Positions 12,330-23,988 of a DNA stretch of 64,000 nt are shown here, piece by piece (positions within the stretch are counted from its first letter, which is position 1; every line of letters starts with the position of its first letter). Source of the stretch: Selaginella moellendorffii (Eukaryota; Streptophyta; Lycopodiopsida; Selaginellales; Selaginellaceae); contig NW_003314273.1 in assembly GCF_000143415.4 (NCBI RefSeq), positions 1,100,264 to 1,164,263 on the forward strand, given 5' to 3'. A program made the position numbers and the translations under genes. The notes under the pieces are model-generated. The model was not told the DNA's origin and ran no database searches. It was given only the letters and a program-made list of their open reading frames with translations.

Positions 12330-15235
12330 CTCTCAAGTTGAACATAGAATAGAGTCCAGGGGGTGCCGCTGCCAGTGAATTTCACCACCTATCATTCCAC
12401 TGAAGCATGAGAGCCACCTAGACCTCCACTCCTCTAGCTGCTTCAATTTCACCCACTCTTTCAGGATGGTGTAATGAAGACGCACTACTGCAAGAGTGAA
12501 TCTCCACCATGATGCCACTACTACTGATATCTTTGCTTGTTGCCCATTGAAGTGACAATAGTTCCGTGCCTCTTAAAGTGCTTGCAATCCTGTCGCTCTC
12601 CAGATGGACCAGCGCTCATGGCCCATCGCCTCCCAAACCGATATCTTAACTTCAGCCCCTATTGCATCCCACCAGACTTGCATGTTCTATCTGTGTCATC
12701 TATGACAGCGAATGCACCTCCAAGCTAGATCAATGGCTGGACCTCTAGCTCCCTCAAACCAGTAGAGGATATTCTCCACTTTGAGCCTTGAACTTTGGAA
12801 TGTCTCCTAATTCCTGTGTTACCTTGAAGATCTATCGCTATACCTCTCTCACCACATCACATTCCCATAGTGCATGTCGTGCCGTCTCTAGCTCGCCACA
12901 CTTCTTGCATCGTCAGCATGCTTTGTCTTGGAATTGTTGTCCTACTGGCAGCCCATTATTTGCCACCAACCAAGAGGTGGGCTTGACTTTCTCCTGTACC
13001 AGTAATTTCCAAAACGCAAGTGTGTTGTCCACCACCTGATTTGCTTCAACTCTTTGCTCGATCCATTTCTTCTAGAGCTTGGGGATCTCCCCTTGGGCCT
13101 CTTCCTTGTTAGTCAAGAGACCATCTCGTGCTTCCTTGACTTCAAACAAGAAGAAGCTCCCCACTCCTCATTTCCATGCTACTGGGTCCTAATCCAGATC
13201 CTCGATGAACTGCTGTCATCACCATTTGAGAATGCCATCCCCCTCTAGTGTGGCCATCGATTGAACCACCACCAACTGCTTCAAAGCCTATTGTACTACT
13301 CAATTTTTGCCCTTGACTTTGTTATCCATCGCCATTGGCATGACTTGTTTGTCTCCTGCTGGCAGCAGCATATTGCCTCTTATAACCCAAAAAGAATGCC
13401 TAACATTTTGTTCAGGAGACACAACGAACCACACCTCCACATCGCCATCCTCCCAAGTTGGTGTTGGGGCCGTAAATGCCTGAGTCTAGGCCCCCAAGCT
13501 GACTTGTTGTAGTGCACTTTATCTCTTTCCCTTTAAGCCAATTGGAAAAGGGGCAATTGTTTGATAAGAGAGCCCTTAGTGGCTATTTTATCCCCATTTA
13601 TCCCCCAAGGTTTCAAGGATCCATGATGAGAGTATATCCAAATCTTATCCCATGATCACATGCACTACACTTGTTCCCTGTTTAGCTCCACATCCTGTTG
13701 TAAAGCCACAAAGTCTCCAAGTTTGAGACAGCGCCTAGGCCAAAGCTACCCCTTCTTTGCCTTGCTCACCACTTTGATGATGCAAAGAAGATTGAGGTGG
13801 ACTTTCCTCCACCATCCGAGGTTAAAAATCTACATATGCCTTGTAGTCTTCCTTCTATCCTTGTCCAAAACTCCCACTAGTTGCTTGAGAGTTCGGAAGC
13901 CTTGTGCCTTGTAGCTTTCTCCAGATTGTGTAGTGGTCTTCCTTGCCCAATGTCCTGTCATCCACTTTGAAAAGGTCATTGAAGAATAGGGCTGGTTTAG
14001 CTAGTCCTCTACTCGCCCTACTGATTGGAGACTTGCTCCACAACCTGAGAAACCCTTGAACCAATGTGTTGCCCTTGACTACTTACTTTGGCTGTTCAGA
14101 AAAAAACCAATGTGGATCCTTCTCCCATAGTCTTGTAGAGTTGAGCCTAGGCCAAATTGCCAATAAACTCTGCCTAAACATGAGTCTCCAAGGTTGGTTA
14201 CCTGGTTGAAAGCCCATAAGAAGGATTTTGTACCATAGTGCCTTTGCCATGTCGCTTGGATAGATAACTCCAAGTCCTAGGACTCATGGATGTGCTGTGG
14301 ATTGCCACGTGACCTTGGCCATGATCTTCCCTATGACAAGCGTGCCCCGCCACATATACTTACGAACCATCGTGCATATCTTTCTGAGAGTACATTGAAG
14401 AATAGGGCATATAGAGAGGTGGTACCAAATGCTAGGCAAGATGATGCTCCTGCCTACAACCACTCTTGCTGGCAAACTGAGTTTCTGAGGAGCCCACTTC
14501 TAGATTGACATTCGTATCTTTCAGAGCAAGGTGTCATCTTGAAGTGTTGCACTAAACCGAGTACCAACCTGAATCCCCAAGCACCTAGTGTCCTCTCTTG
14601 GTTTGAGCCATTGAAAGCCAATGTCTTGGCCTTAGGACTCGATGCCTGGCTGCCCCTAGTTGATGTCCATTGATTTGTTCCAGTTGATTGCTGTGCCAGC
14701 TGTGAGGTTGAAAGTCTCTAGCACTTTCTTCGCTGCGTGCAGGTTCTCCTTGGTTGCAAGTAGGAACAAGGCTGTGTCATCTGCAAATGCTCTATCCAGA
14801 AGTTTTGGAGTCACCCTTGCCATTCCCGAGAGTTCAGCTGGCAGGGTGAGTCCTTTGATGCACCCACCTTCTGCTAGAAATGTGCCCAAAGCCTCAGCCA
14901 CAATCAGAAAAAGATAGGGCACCAGCAAACACCCTTGGTGTACCGAGCATCCCAGCTAAAAACTTGGTCCCATCTCACTGTTGATTGTGACTCTACTTGC
15001 AGCTCCATAGTATAGTAACGAAATCCTAGCAACCATCTCTCTTGGGATGCTGATTATATGCATACACTCCTCAAGGAACCTCCAGTCCACACAATCATAT
15101 ACCTTCTCGAAGTTTAGTAGCCATGCTGTAGTTTGCTGGTCAGAGATCTTTGGCCACCTCTAAGCCAGCAGGTACGTCTAGATATTTTCTGCAATTTGCC
15201 ACCCTAAAATCTGTTTGCTGTTCCTGGATGATCAG
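12330..15235 (-). mobile_element. Degenerate LINE (non-LTR retrotransposon) with reverse transcriptase and zf-RVT
   Basis: Reading the minus strand from 15.2 kb down: reverse transcriptase with NFEKVYDCVDWRFLEE, VPYLFLIVAEALGTFLAEGG and the catalytic box FADDTALFLL (14.65-15.18 kb), then a long connection region, then the zinc-binding RT-associated domain with SWLVANNGLPVGQQFQDKAC and CKKCGELETARHALWEC (about 12.86-12.96 kb). Stops and frame changes interrupt the chain every 50-90 codons, so the copy is dead. No endonuclease domain is left: the 5' part is lost where the 15238 LTR begins. Order and motifs fit plant LINEs. Confidence 0.8.
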
Positions 15236-15237
15236 TG

Positions 15238-15536
15238 TGTGAGACACAAATCCCAAAGCCCCAAAAAGTGGAGTTGAAAGGGTGCCACATGGTAGTGGCC
15301 AAAGCAAAAACCAAATGGAAGTAACACATTTGGACTAAAAGCTCCGACTTGGATAGTCGAGAGTGGGAGTGGAATTCCTAACAAAGCGCTTGAGGAATGA
15401 GCACGAAGCAAGTAATAAGTGAGTCTTTAGAAAAGGAGACACAAGAGGATCAATACATGACACATAGAGGAGTCCGAGATGGACTCGAGATGGAGTCTGA
15501 GATGTGGAGTTTGGCTCCAAATTCAAGTGCGCTACA
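15238..15536 (+). repeat. 5' LTR of a decayed Gypsy element
   Basis: It begins TGTGAGACACAAAT and ends GCGCTACA, followed by TTTTGGATCAGAGG, a worn form of the usual TTGGTATCAGAG primer-binding site. The first ~230 bases parallel the start of the solo LTR at 55404 (KAP-like stretch 'ccaaaagctccgactt' shared), including a short trace of the GAGTCCGAGATG minisatellite, but the rest of that LTR is absent, so this copy is shorter. Confidence 0.65.
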
Positions 15537-17460
15537 TTTTGGATCAGAGGAATTGTCTCAGCGATTTCTATCCAACTTTTGTCAGGTTTTCTGACTCAAG
15601 GTGCATATGCAGAGACTCTTCTAGTAGATCTGAAGTGACCTGTGTAGGATTAGTGGGATTGCACCATTCGGTAAGAACATTGTATGCATGTTTAGTTATT
15701 GATAGAGGCATGCATGCAACTAGCGGGACAGTGAAAAGGAACCTTACTAATGACGCTGAAACCTTTAGACGGGAAAATCAAGAGGAGGAAACTCCTGCTA
15801 GAGATGCTACGGAAGAGGCTAAGGCTGAGTCAGAAGAGGAAGAGCCAGATACTACAGGGCTGCAGCGTATGGCTTAGGAAGTCAAGATCAAGAATTTGCG
15901 AATGGAGATTCGCAAATTGAAGGAGAACAAGAAGAGGAAGAAAGAAGCTAAGGTAGCTGAACCAGCTAAACCTAAACAATTGGACTCCTCTTCAAGTTCT
16001 GAGGATGATGAAGTTCTGCAACCATCTCCAGTTGCACGAGTTTCAAAGTTCAAGCCTCTAAAACCACCCAACTTCAAAGGCATGCGGGACTATCAAGTTT
16101 TGGAAGATTGGGTCTACGATATGGAAAACTATTTTATAGCGGCAGACATAGATAATCATACGAAAGTTGTGTGCGCGCAATCCTTTCTCACTGATCATCC
16201 CAAAACTTGGGGGCGCCAAGTGTGTGTTGAAAAAGGGCAGACTAGAAGTTGGACCAAGATGCGGTCTCATATCCATAAGGAATACTTGCTGGACGATCTT
16301 GGTCTGAGACTTTGTGCGGAGCTGCGGCGGTTAAAGCAGCGAGGGGACCTCATGCATTATGTTAATGCATTTGCTCAGAAGCGCATTATGATTGCAAATA
16401 TGAGTGACGAAGATGCTCAGAGTTATTTCCTGGAGGGTTTAAGTTCACTTTCTCTTAATGGCATTTTGAAGTTTAAACCAAAGGCGTACCTAGAGTGTAA
16501 GGAGGCAGCACAGCAAGTTGCCTTTAGTCACTCACTCATAGAACAATATGAGCAGCCGTATGCTGGTACCTCAAACAAGATTAAGAATTCTGGGAATAAA
16601 CAAGATGATTGGAAATAGAGGGTGGAAAGTAGGTTCTGCCCTGAAGGCTCACAAGCAACGGTTAACAAAGGTGATAGTGGTTGGAAACCACTAGTAGCTT
16701 CTTCTGGTCCTAGGCCCTCTATTCCTCCTCCTAGTAGGTACAAGCAGTAACAACCTATAAAACCTACTCCTAGTGGAATGGGTAGTGTGGGTCATTGCTT
16801 CCATTGTGGAGAGTCAAGACATAGGTTCCCAACAAGCATAAGATAAGGTCTCGTGTTAATGTCACAAGGGAAGATGGTGGTGGTGAAGTTGAAGGGGTTG
16901 ACAAGTTGGTCAATGCAGACTATGAGGAAGAGAAGGTGAGTTACTTTCGTTGCTTTTCTCAAGTTTTTCTCGTAATCAATGCAAACACTGATTTGTTGAT
17001 GTATTTGGTAGGCTTTGTCTGCTAACACCGAATCCGAGTGATGATTGACATGGGAGTTACGCACAGCATGATATCCAAAGACTTAGTTAAGTTGTTAGGA
17101 TTGAATACTAAGCAAATGTCGCCTATGCATTTTTGGTTTGCAAAAGGTGGGTAAGTAGCCAAAAAATTTATGAGTGATGTTCCAATAAAAATATCCAAGA
17201 GAAAAGAAAGAGTGGATTTGGTAGTGTTGAAGATACCAGATTTTCGGATGGTGTTCGGTATGGACTTCTTCAACAAGTACATAAAAGGGATTTATGGTGC
17301 TAGATAAAGTCATATCACGTTGAAGTGAGAAGGACATGCTGATGTGTCCTTTCAGTTGCAAAAGTGCTCCTCAAAGGATTGGGATGCTAAATTCCTAACT
17401 GTGAGAGCTGCACAAAAAGTAGTTAAGAATGGATGTTAGACCTTTTGGATTCAAGGGATG
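15537..17460 (+). mobile_element. Decayed Gypsy gag and protease fragment
   Basis: The largest open piece, 15896-16618 (240 codons), is a retrotransposon gag: charged KKRKK and poly-Ser start, then DYQVLEDWVYDMENYF and the capsid helices to HYVNAFAQKRIMIANMSDEDAQSYFLEGL. It is related to the gag at 45438 (same V-EDW-YDME motif). After a stop come a broken CCHC knuckle (CFHCGESRHRF, about 16795) and protease remnants (RMIIDMGVTHSMISKDLV, DFRMVFGMDFF, 17040-17270). Reverse transcriptase and integrase are missing; the sequence runs into the next LTR. Confidence 0.75.
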
Positions 17461-17559
17461 GAAGCTAAGGGTGTTGGTGACTTAGCTCAAATTGGCGATG
17501 GGGTTGATCCTGTGGGCATGGCCAACCAACTTGAGGCATAGTTTAGCTCCCGCTTGCAT

Positions 17560-17826
17560 GCCTGTCCTTGTTTTGCATCTAACTTGGGTTTAAGCCCAAG
17601 TTCCATTCCATGCTAGCTGGTTCTGTCACTCCTTGGCTTCATGCTTGGGAGTTTGGCACCGTTCCTTCGTTCAGTGGCCCAAGGCCCTAAACCTTGGGTT
17701 CTGCACCACTGTCCCTTGGACACGTGGCATATGTCATGTGGCATAAAGGGGGTTTAGGTTCCGCTTCGTGGTGTTATCATATGGTAAATTACCATAGGAT
17801 AAATGGTCAAAACCACGTGTGCTACA
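17560..17826 (+). repeat. LTR copy, family B (3' part clear)
   Basis: The segment ending in ACCACGTGTGCTACA at 17826 matches, with scattered changes, copies at about 23757-23988 (plus) and 63622-64000 (minus); the shared core is CCGCTTCGTGGTGTTAT and flanking bases. Its end abuts a minus-strand integrase fragment directly, with no primer-binding site. The left edge is estimated. Confidence 0.6.
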
Positions 17827-20800
17827 CCATTGCACTTAGGGTAATAGCTGCTGCTCTTCATGTGCTTGACCTGTAGTTGCTGGAGAAGATGCTGCATCAC
17901 CTGTCCAAGGAAGCCGCTGCCACGATCGGAAACCAAAACAGTAGGAACTCCAAATCGACAAATGATGCACTCGTAGACAAACTTTGTTGTAGACTGTTGA
18001 CTTGCCTATCGCAAAGGGGTGGCCTCAACCCATTTTGTGAAATAGTCCATTGCCACGATGATGTATCGCTGTCCTTTTGAGCTCAAAGGGTTGATTGGGC
18101 CAACGAAGTCAAGTCCCCACTAGAAAAAGGGACCCGGAGAAGTGGGGACTTGATTGGAAAGGAAGACGTGGAACATGGCTTCGAGGGTTGAACCGTTGGC
18201 ACTGCTCATATGCCTTTGCATAGGCCAAGTTGTCTTGGTGAATCCGAGGCCAAAAGTAGCCATGGCACAAGAGGAGCTGTGCTGTGACCCATCCTGAGAA
18301 ATGGCCCACACAAGAGTGGAAAGCGTGAAGGAGCTCAGGGACCTCATATTCCCCCACACACCGCAACAAAACTTCCAAAGAAGTCCTCTTGTAAAGGTGT
18401 CTGTCGAGAAGGCAAAACCCTCATGCTTGGATCTCCAATGCCTTTCGTTGTACTGGTGAGGAATCTACTGGGAACTGACCTGAATCTAGGTACATTGCAA
18501 TGTCCTGTAATGCTGCTGGGACTACAAAGGAAGTAACTTCAACAACCAGGAACTCACTCGGATCCATCACACGCTTGTGCCGCATGTAAAAAGTTGGCTG
18601 GAACTCTTGGATGGTCACAATCCAAGATAAAGTACGAGGACTGTGAACTGGTAACTGTAAAAGAAAGGTCAACACATTAAAATAGACGTGGAAATGGATA
18701 CGGGCTCTAGCGAGAAAGTGGCGAAATCGCTCCAAGGTGTAAACAACAGCCACTGCTTCTTTTTCCGCATCCACGTACTTCTTCTTAGTCTCCTTGAACA
18801 AATGTGATGCATAGTATGTTGCATGTGGTGGCTTGCCAGGCTGTGAACATTGGCAAAGGCATATTCCAAAAGCCTCTGTACCCGTTGTGATGTAAATGTC
18901 AAAAGGAAGTTGTCATTCTGGTGGTTGGAGTACTGGGGCTGTGCGGAGTGACTGGTTCAGTGATTCAAAGGCTTGTTGTTGGGACTCACCCCAGACAAAT
19001 GGAATGTTATGTTGTAGCAGAGCTATCAGAGGCTGTGAATGTGCAGCATAGTTGTGGAGGAAATGGCGAAAGAAACCTCTTTGCCCGAGGAAGCTATGAA
19101 GCTACTTCAAGTTGGTTGGTGCGTTCCGATCCAGAATCTCCTAAGCTTTGGCTACCTAGGGTTTGATCCCATCCTGCAAGACATCAAAGCCTAGTAACCG
19201 GCCTTCAGTCCACTTTGCCGGGTTCAATGAAAACCTGTGTTGTCGGCAGCGGGTGAAGATCTATTCCAAGTGCACAAGGTGATCCTCAATAGAGTCAAAG
19301 GTCATGCACAGATCAACAAGTCATGAAAGGCGTGGGTTATACAGTGCTGAAAAGTAGCTCTAGCTTTACACAAGCCAAATGGAAGGACGTTGAAAGCAAA
19401 GATGCCCCAAGTTGTCCGGAAGGCCATAAGATCTCGATGATCCGGATGAATGAAGATCTGGTTGTACCCTGAAAAGCCATCTATGAAAGAGTTGTACTGG
19501 TGTCCAGCCATCTCATCCACAATCGCATCGATAAATGGAGTTGGAAAGTGATCCTTCGCAGTTGCCTTGTTCAAGTCTCAAAAATCAACACAGAGGCGGA
19601 GTTTTCCATTTGCCTTGCGTACAGGGACGAGATTGGCCACCCACTCTGAGCTCTCCAGAGGGTAAATAAAGCAGGCTGCCAGAAGTCACTCAATCTCCAA
19701 CTTCAACTCTGAGTGAGCTGTCGGACTGAAATGCCGCATCTTTTGATAGACTGGTTTGGCAGTCTCTAAAAGCACAATACTATGCATGATTGTGTCCATG
19801 GGAACTCCTGGAAGCTGGCTGTAGTCCCAAGCAAACACGTCCTTGAAACTGTGGAGGAGATCCAAGAGCTTTGCTGTGTTTGTTGAAGCAAGGGATGTGG
19901 CAATAAAGACTAGGTCCTTGTCATCACCTAGGAAAACAGCCTGAACCCTGGATTCTGGAGAAACCTTGAGCTCAAAGGGCTCATCTATCTCCAATTCCTC
20001 CCTGACCTTAGAAACTAAAGAGCAGGGAGTGCCTTTTGCTTCTCACATCATGGTGATTGCTTGATGTGATAACCTATCCGCCCAAAAGTTCTCTTCACGA
20101 GGGACACTTTGAAATGTCACTTGAGAGAACTCATCCTTCAGGTTTACCGCCCGCTGCCATAGCTCTTTCAAATTCTCTTTGTGGACTTGGTATTTTCTAG
20201 TAAGTTGGCATATGATGAGTTGTGCATCTCCAATGAAAGTGACTCGCCTAAACTTGAGATCTGTGGCCAACTTCATGGCACTGATGGCTGCCAAGCACTC
20301 TACTTCATTAGCTGATGTTGCTGGCAAAGTGATAGAGAGGTTGGCTACTTTGTTCTCTGCCAAATCAATCATCCAAACTCCAATGCCAGCAACCTAGTTT
20401 TTGGGGCAGAAGGCACCATCAAAATAAGCTGTAATCATAGGAGTGTCCTCTTCCTCAAATAAAGATCCTGAGGACACCACATCCGGCAAGACTGTCTCTG
20501 GCAAGTCTGGTAAGAATGTTGCTGTTGGATCCGGAGTCTTTGTCTATTGTTCTCTTTGCTTCTGATGCTCTGAGTGCTCAATGTCCAATGCAAGGACTGT
20601 AGCCAAGTACTCCGCAAGTGAAGGAAGATCCTCCACCGAAGTCCAGTCCAAGTCTGGTGCTAAAGTTTTAGTGTAATACCCTTGGATCTGTACCGGGGGC
20701 TCTATGGTAGGAAATTCTGAACTCAAAGAGCTATAACTCGCATGTAGCATGTCCGATTTTCTTGACTCTTCCTGCCAGTTGTGTGACTGGATGTCATCTT

Positions 20801-21655
20801 CCGTCTCCAAAAAACAGCATGACAAAATATGCTCAAAGTCGTCAGCTACTGCGATTTTAGTAAGAAGATGTTGGCTGTGTGACACCTCAGATAGTTGCTG
20901 AGGAGGATTGAGTTCGGCTGTGTCTTGCGAAAGATGGACCTAGTCTAGAGTGACTGTGTCATCTAGCTCCATAAGAGAAAGTCAATCCCATGTAAGAAAC
21001 GAGTCGAGAAACCCTTCCTCTATCAAGAAACACTCTGAAAAGCTGGATATGGGAGCCCATACTTTATAAGCCCCGTCATCAAATAAAGAGGGCTTGTCTA
21101 GAGGCTTGGCTTTACTCTCAAATAAAGAGAGTGAAGCTGAGAGATGTCTCAGGCTACCTGACTCACCTCCAACCATGTCAATTGCATTGCATGAGAAAGC
21201 ATCTGTCATATAGATGGTCGACGCCACCACCAACTCAGGAAAAACCTCTGTGAGCTCAGGAGGAAAGTATGGTGTGGAGGCCATCTTAGTCCGAGCTTGT
21301 TGGGCTTGCTGAGAAAGAGCTCTACCGTGGTTGTTGAGAAAGGTGGCGCTGTGGGTTCCATCGCTAATTTCCATCTTGCCTTGTGCACTGTCAATGGTGC
21401 AATGGGTTGTGACTTGCCATCAACGGCCAAGGATGATAGAGTCCTTCAAAGTGGACGTTCCAAGACATTGGTAGTCAACCACGAGGAAATCCACCTCAAA
21501 AATAACACCCTGCACAAACCTTGACACCACAGCAAATTCCTACTAGAGGAACAGTGTGGTTTGCGAATGTCTTGAGCACGATGGAGGAGCTCTCAGTGAT
21601 CTGTAACTGTGTTGAAAGGGCAGCTTTGAGAGAGATAATGTTGTTCATATGTGGA
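17827..21655 (-). mobile_element. Gypsy retrotransposon fragment: protease to integrase, decayed
   Basis: Minus-strand order: protease-region peptide with MEISDGTHSATFLNNHGRAL (about 21374), linker, an extra plant-type RNase H segment (20043-20372: ECLAAISAMKLATDLKFRRV, FIGDAQLIICQL), reverse transcriptase (FIDGFSGYNQIFIHPDHRDL, VLPFGLCKARATFQ, 19302-19574), retroviral-type RNase H (AEKEAVAVVYTLERFRHFLA, about 18700), integrase zinc region (HSCVGHFSGWVTAQLLLCHGYFWP) and the start of the integrase core (MVSDRGSGF, SSYYPKCNG). It stops abruptly at 17827 against the LTR. It is the same family as the fragment at 57045-58841, whose matching stretch is nearly identical. Many stops: inactive. Confidence 0.8.
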
Positions 21656-23600
21656 ATAGCATTGCTCCGTGGAATTCAAAGTTCAACTTTCATATGCAAT
21701 AGGCTGTCCCTCTTGTATGAGAACTCCTCCCAATGCATAAATACTCGCATCGCATGTCACCTCATAAGGTTTCGAGGGATCGGCAATGAGAAGCACTAGA
21801 GTCTCACTCACTTTAGTGCCACAAAACTCTCATCTTGTGGCTTCTTCCACTCGAATGGCACATTCTTGCGTAACAACTGCGTCAAAGGAATGGCCACCTC
21901 TGCAAACATATGCTGGAAATGTCGGTAGTAACTAGCCATACCAAGAAAACTGCGCAACTCGGCCACTGTAGTCGGTGTAGGCCAGTTTTCCACCACAACC
22001 ACCTTCCTTGCATCCGTCTTGACACCCTTAGATGTCACAATATGGCCTAGATATTCCACCTCCGACTTTGCAAATTCACATTTGCTCTTCTTCGCATAAA
22101 GTTTGTTGTCTCGGAGTAACAAAAGAACCTTGCGCAAATGCACCTTATGCTCCTCCATATTCTTGCTAAAAACAAGAATATCGTCCAGGAAAATCTCCAC
22201 AAACTCATGAAGATAACGCCTAAATACCTTCGTCATGAACTAAGTAAATGTGGCTCGTGCATTCGTCAAACCAAATGGTATAATTGTAAACTCAAAATGT
22301 CCGAAGCTTATGTTGAATGCTGTCCTAGAGATAGATGCATCATCCATAGCAATCTGATGATATCCACTCCTCAGATCAATCTTGGTAAACATTCATGCTT
22401 CACTAACCTTGTCTAGGATATCATCCACACATGGCATTGGCATCTTATCCTTGACTGTCTTCTTGTTCAAAGCGCGGTAGTCAATACACATGTGCATTGA
22501 ACCATCCTTCTTCTTCACAAGCAAGACCGGAGCACCAAATAGAGACATACTTGGTTGAATAAATCCAAACTCAAGTAACTCCTTGACTTGTGGTTGAACT
22601 TCTTGCTTCTCCGCATAACTTAACCGAAATGGACGCCAGTAAATTGGCCACGTCCCTGGCTCCAATGTAATCCCATGCTCCACACCTTGTAACGGAGGCA
22701 ATCCATGAGGAAGTTCAGATGGAAAAACATCAGAAAACTCATCAAGTACATCCCGTACTGCTGCTTCTCCCCCACACGTGCCTTGGTCCCCCAAGTCACA
22801 AACAAACAGCAAGTAACTCGAAAGTGCTTTTCCATTACGACAAGCCCGCTTCAAAGATGTAGCAAAGAGCATAACAATTGATGGATGAACGCCCTCACCA
22901 AACCACACATCTTTAATGCCACCATACTCCAGCAAAATACGCTTAATACTCCATTTTATTTCTAGATCCACCTTCAACAACCATAGCATCCCAAGAATGA
23001 GATCCACACGATGGATATCCGTGAGATAAAAAGTCTCCACAAGTGTGGTTTTGCCAACTAACACTTCCAGCCTCTCGACCCAAGCATCAAAATGCTGAGC
23101 AAAGGTAGCTGCACCTTTCACTGTGTATGGAAGAACTCCGCGTGTGACCAAGCCATGCTCTGCAACAAACTTTGCCGAAACAAAGTTGTCATCGCTCCTA
23201 CTATCCAGTAAAATCCGCACTAGATCGGCATGGAACACGCCCTCCAGCATTAAAGCTGATTCACGCGTATCCTTGAGCTCCATTTTGTTTCACACATAGT
23301 TGAGCTGACGAGCAACGATCGAAAGTCTCTTCCTCCAACTGGAATGGTTGTTTTCGTCATCCTCACACTACAAAGTTTGCAAATTTTTAGTATCTAACTT
23401 ACCGTGAGAAGAAGATTGCCCATTCTTCTTGTCCTATTGCTTGTTCTTCAACTGCAGACAATTAGCCTTGTAGTGTCCAAATTCGCCGCAATGATAATGT
23501 CGCGAATGTGACTTTGGGTATCGAAAGTTACCTGTCGACTAGTCCTTACAGACACTCTTACCTTACTGCCACGACAGCAAGATGTCGGTATTGTTGGACC
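21656..23600 (-). mobile_element. Second Gypsy fragment: zinc knuckle, protease, reverse transcriptase
   Basis: A different Gypsy lineage on the minus strand. A gag zinc knuckle (HYHCGEFGHYKANC) lies near 23.48 kb; the 296-codon open frame 22393-23283 holds the aspartic protease ([15 protein letters not shown], with DSRS in place of the usual DTGA/DSGA, so probably inactive) and the RT N-terminus ([25 protein letters not shown]). After stops, 21808-22236 gives FLDDILVFSKNMEEHK and AELRSFLGMASYYRHF, then the RNase H start (CDASIYALGGVL). At 21655 it is cut and joined to the unrelated fragment to its left. Confidence 0.8.
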
Positions 23601-23756
23601 CGTTATTAGTCTCCACCTAAGCTAGTTGAGAAACTGGTCATCACATGTGCACTTAGACCGGAAGGGTACTAAAGAAGGAAATCCTAAGTTGTCATTTAGT
23701 CAAGCAGACTTGACACGGTGATGAGAAACTCATGATGTTGGCTTGCACCTGCTAGT

Positions 23757-23988
23757 GTTAGGAACCCCTGCGATATTGAGCTTGGTCCCTCAATATCGCT
23801 AGATGATAGCTTACCGTGTCTACCAAACACCTCGGGTTCCCTTGGGTTCCACACCGTGTTCCTTTGGACATGTGGCATGTGACACATGGCATCTGTCATG
23901 TGGCACAAAGAGGGTTTAAGTTCCGCTTCGTGGTGTTATCCTATAGTAAATCACCGTAGGATAAAGGGTCAAAACCACGTGTGCTACA
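23757..23988 (+). repeat. LTR copy, family B, followed by a primer-binding site
   Basis: It ends AAACCACGTGTGCTACA at 23988 and is followed at once by TTTGGTATCAGAGAATGAG, a methionine-tRNA-type primer-binding site, so this is a 5' LTR of a plus-strand element whose internal region is no longer readable. The left edge (TGTTAGGAACCCC) is a guess. Confidence 0.6.
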
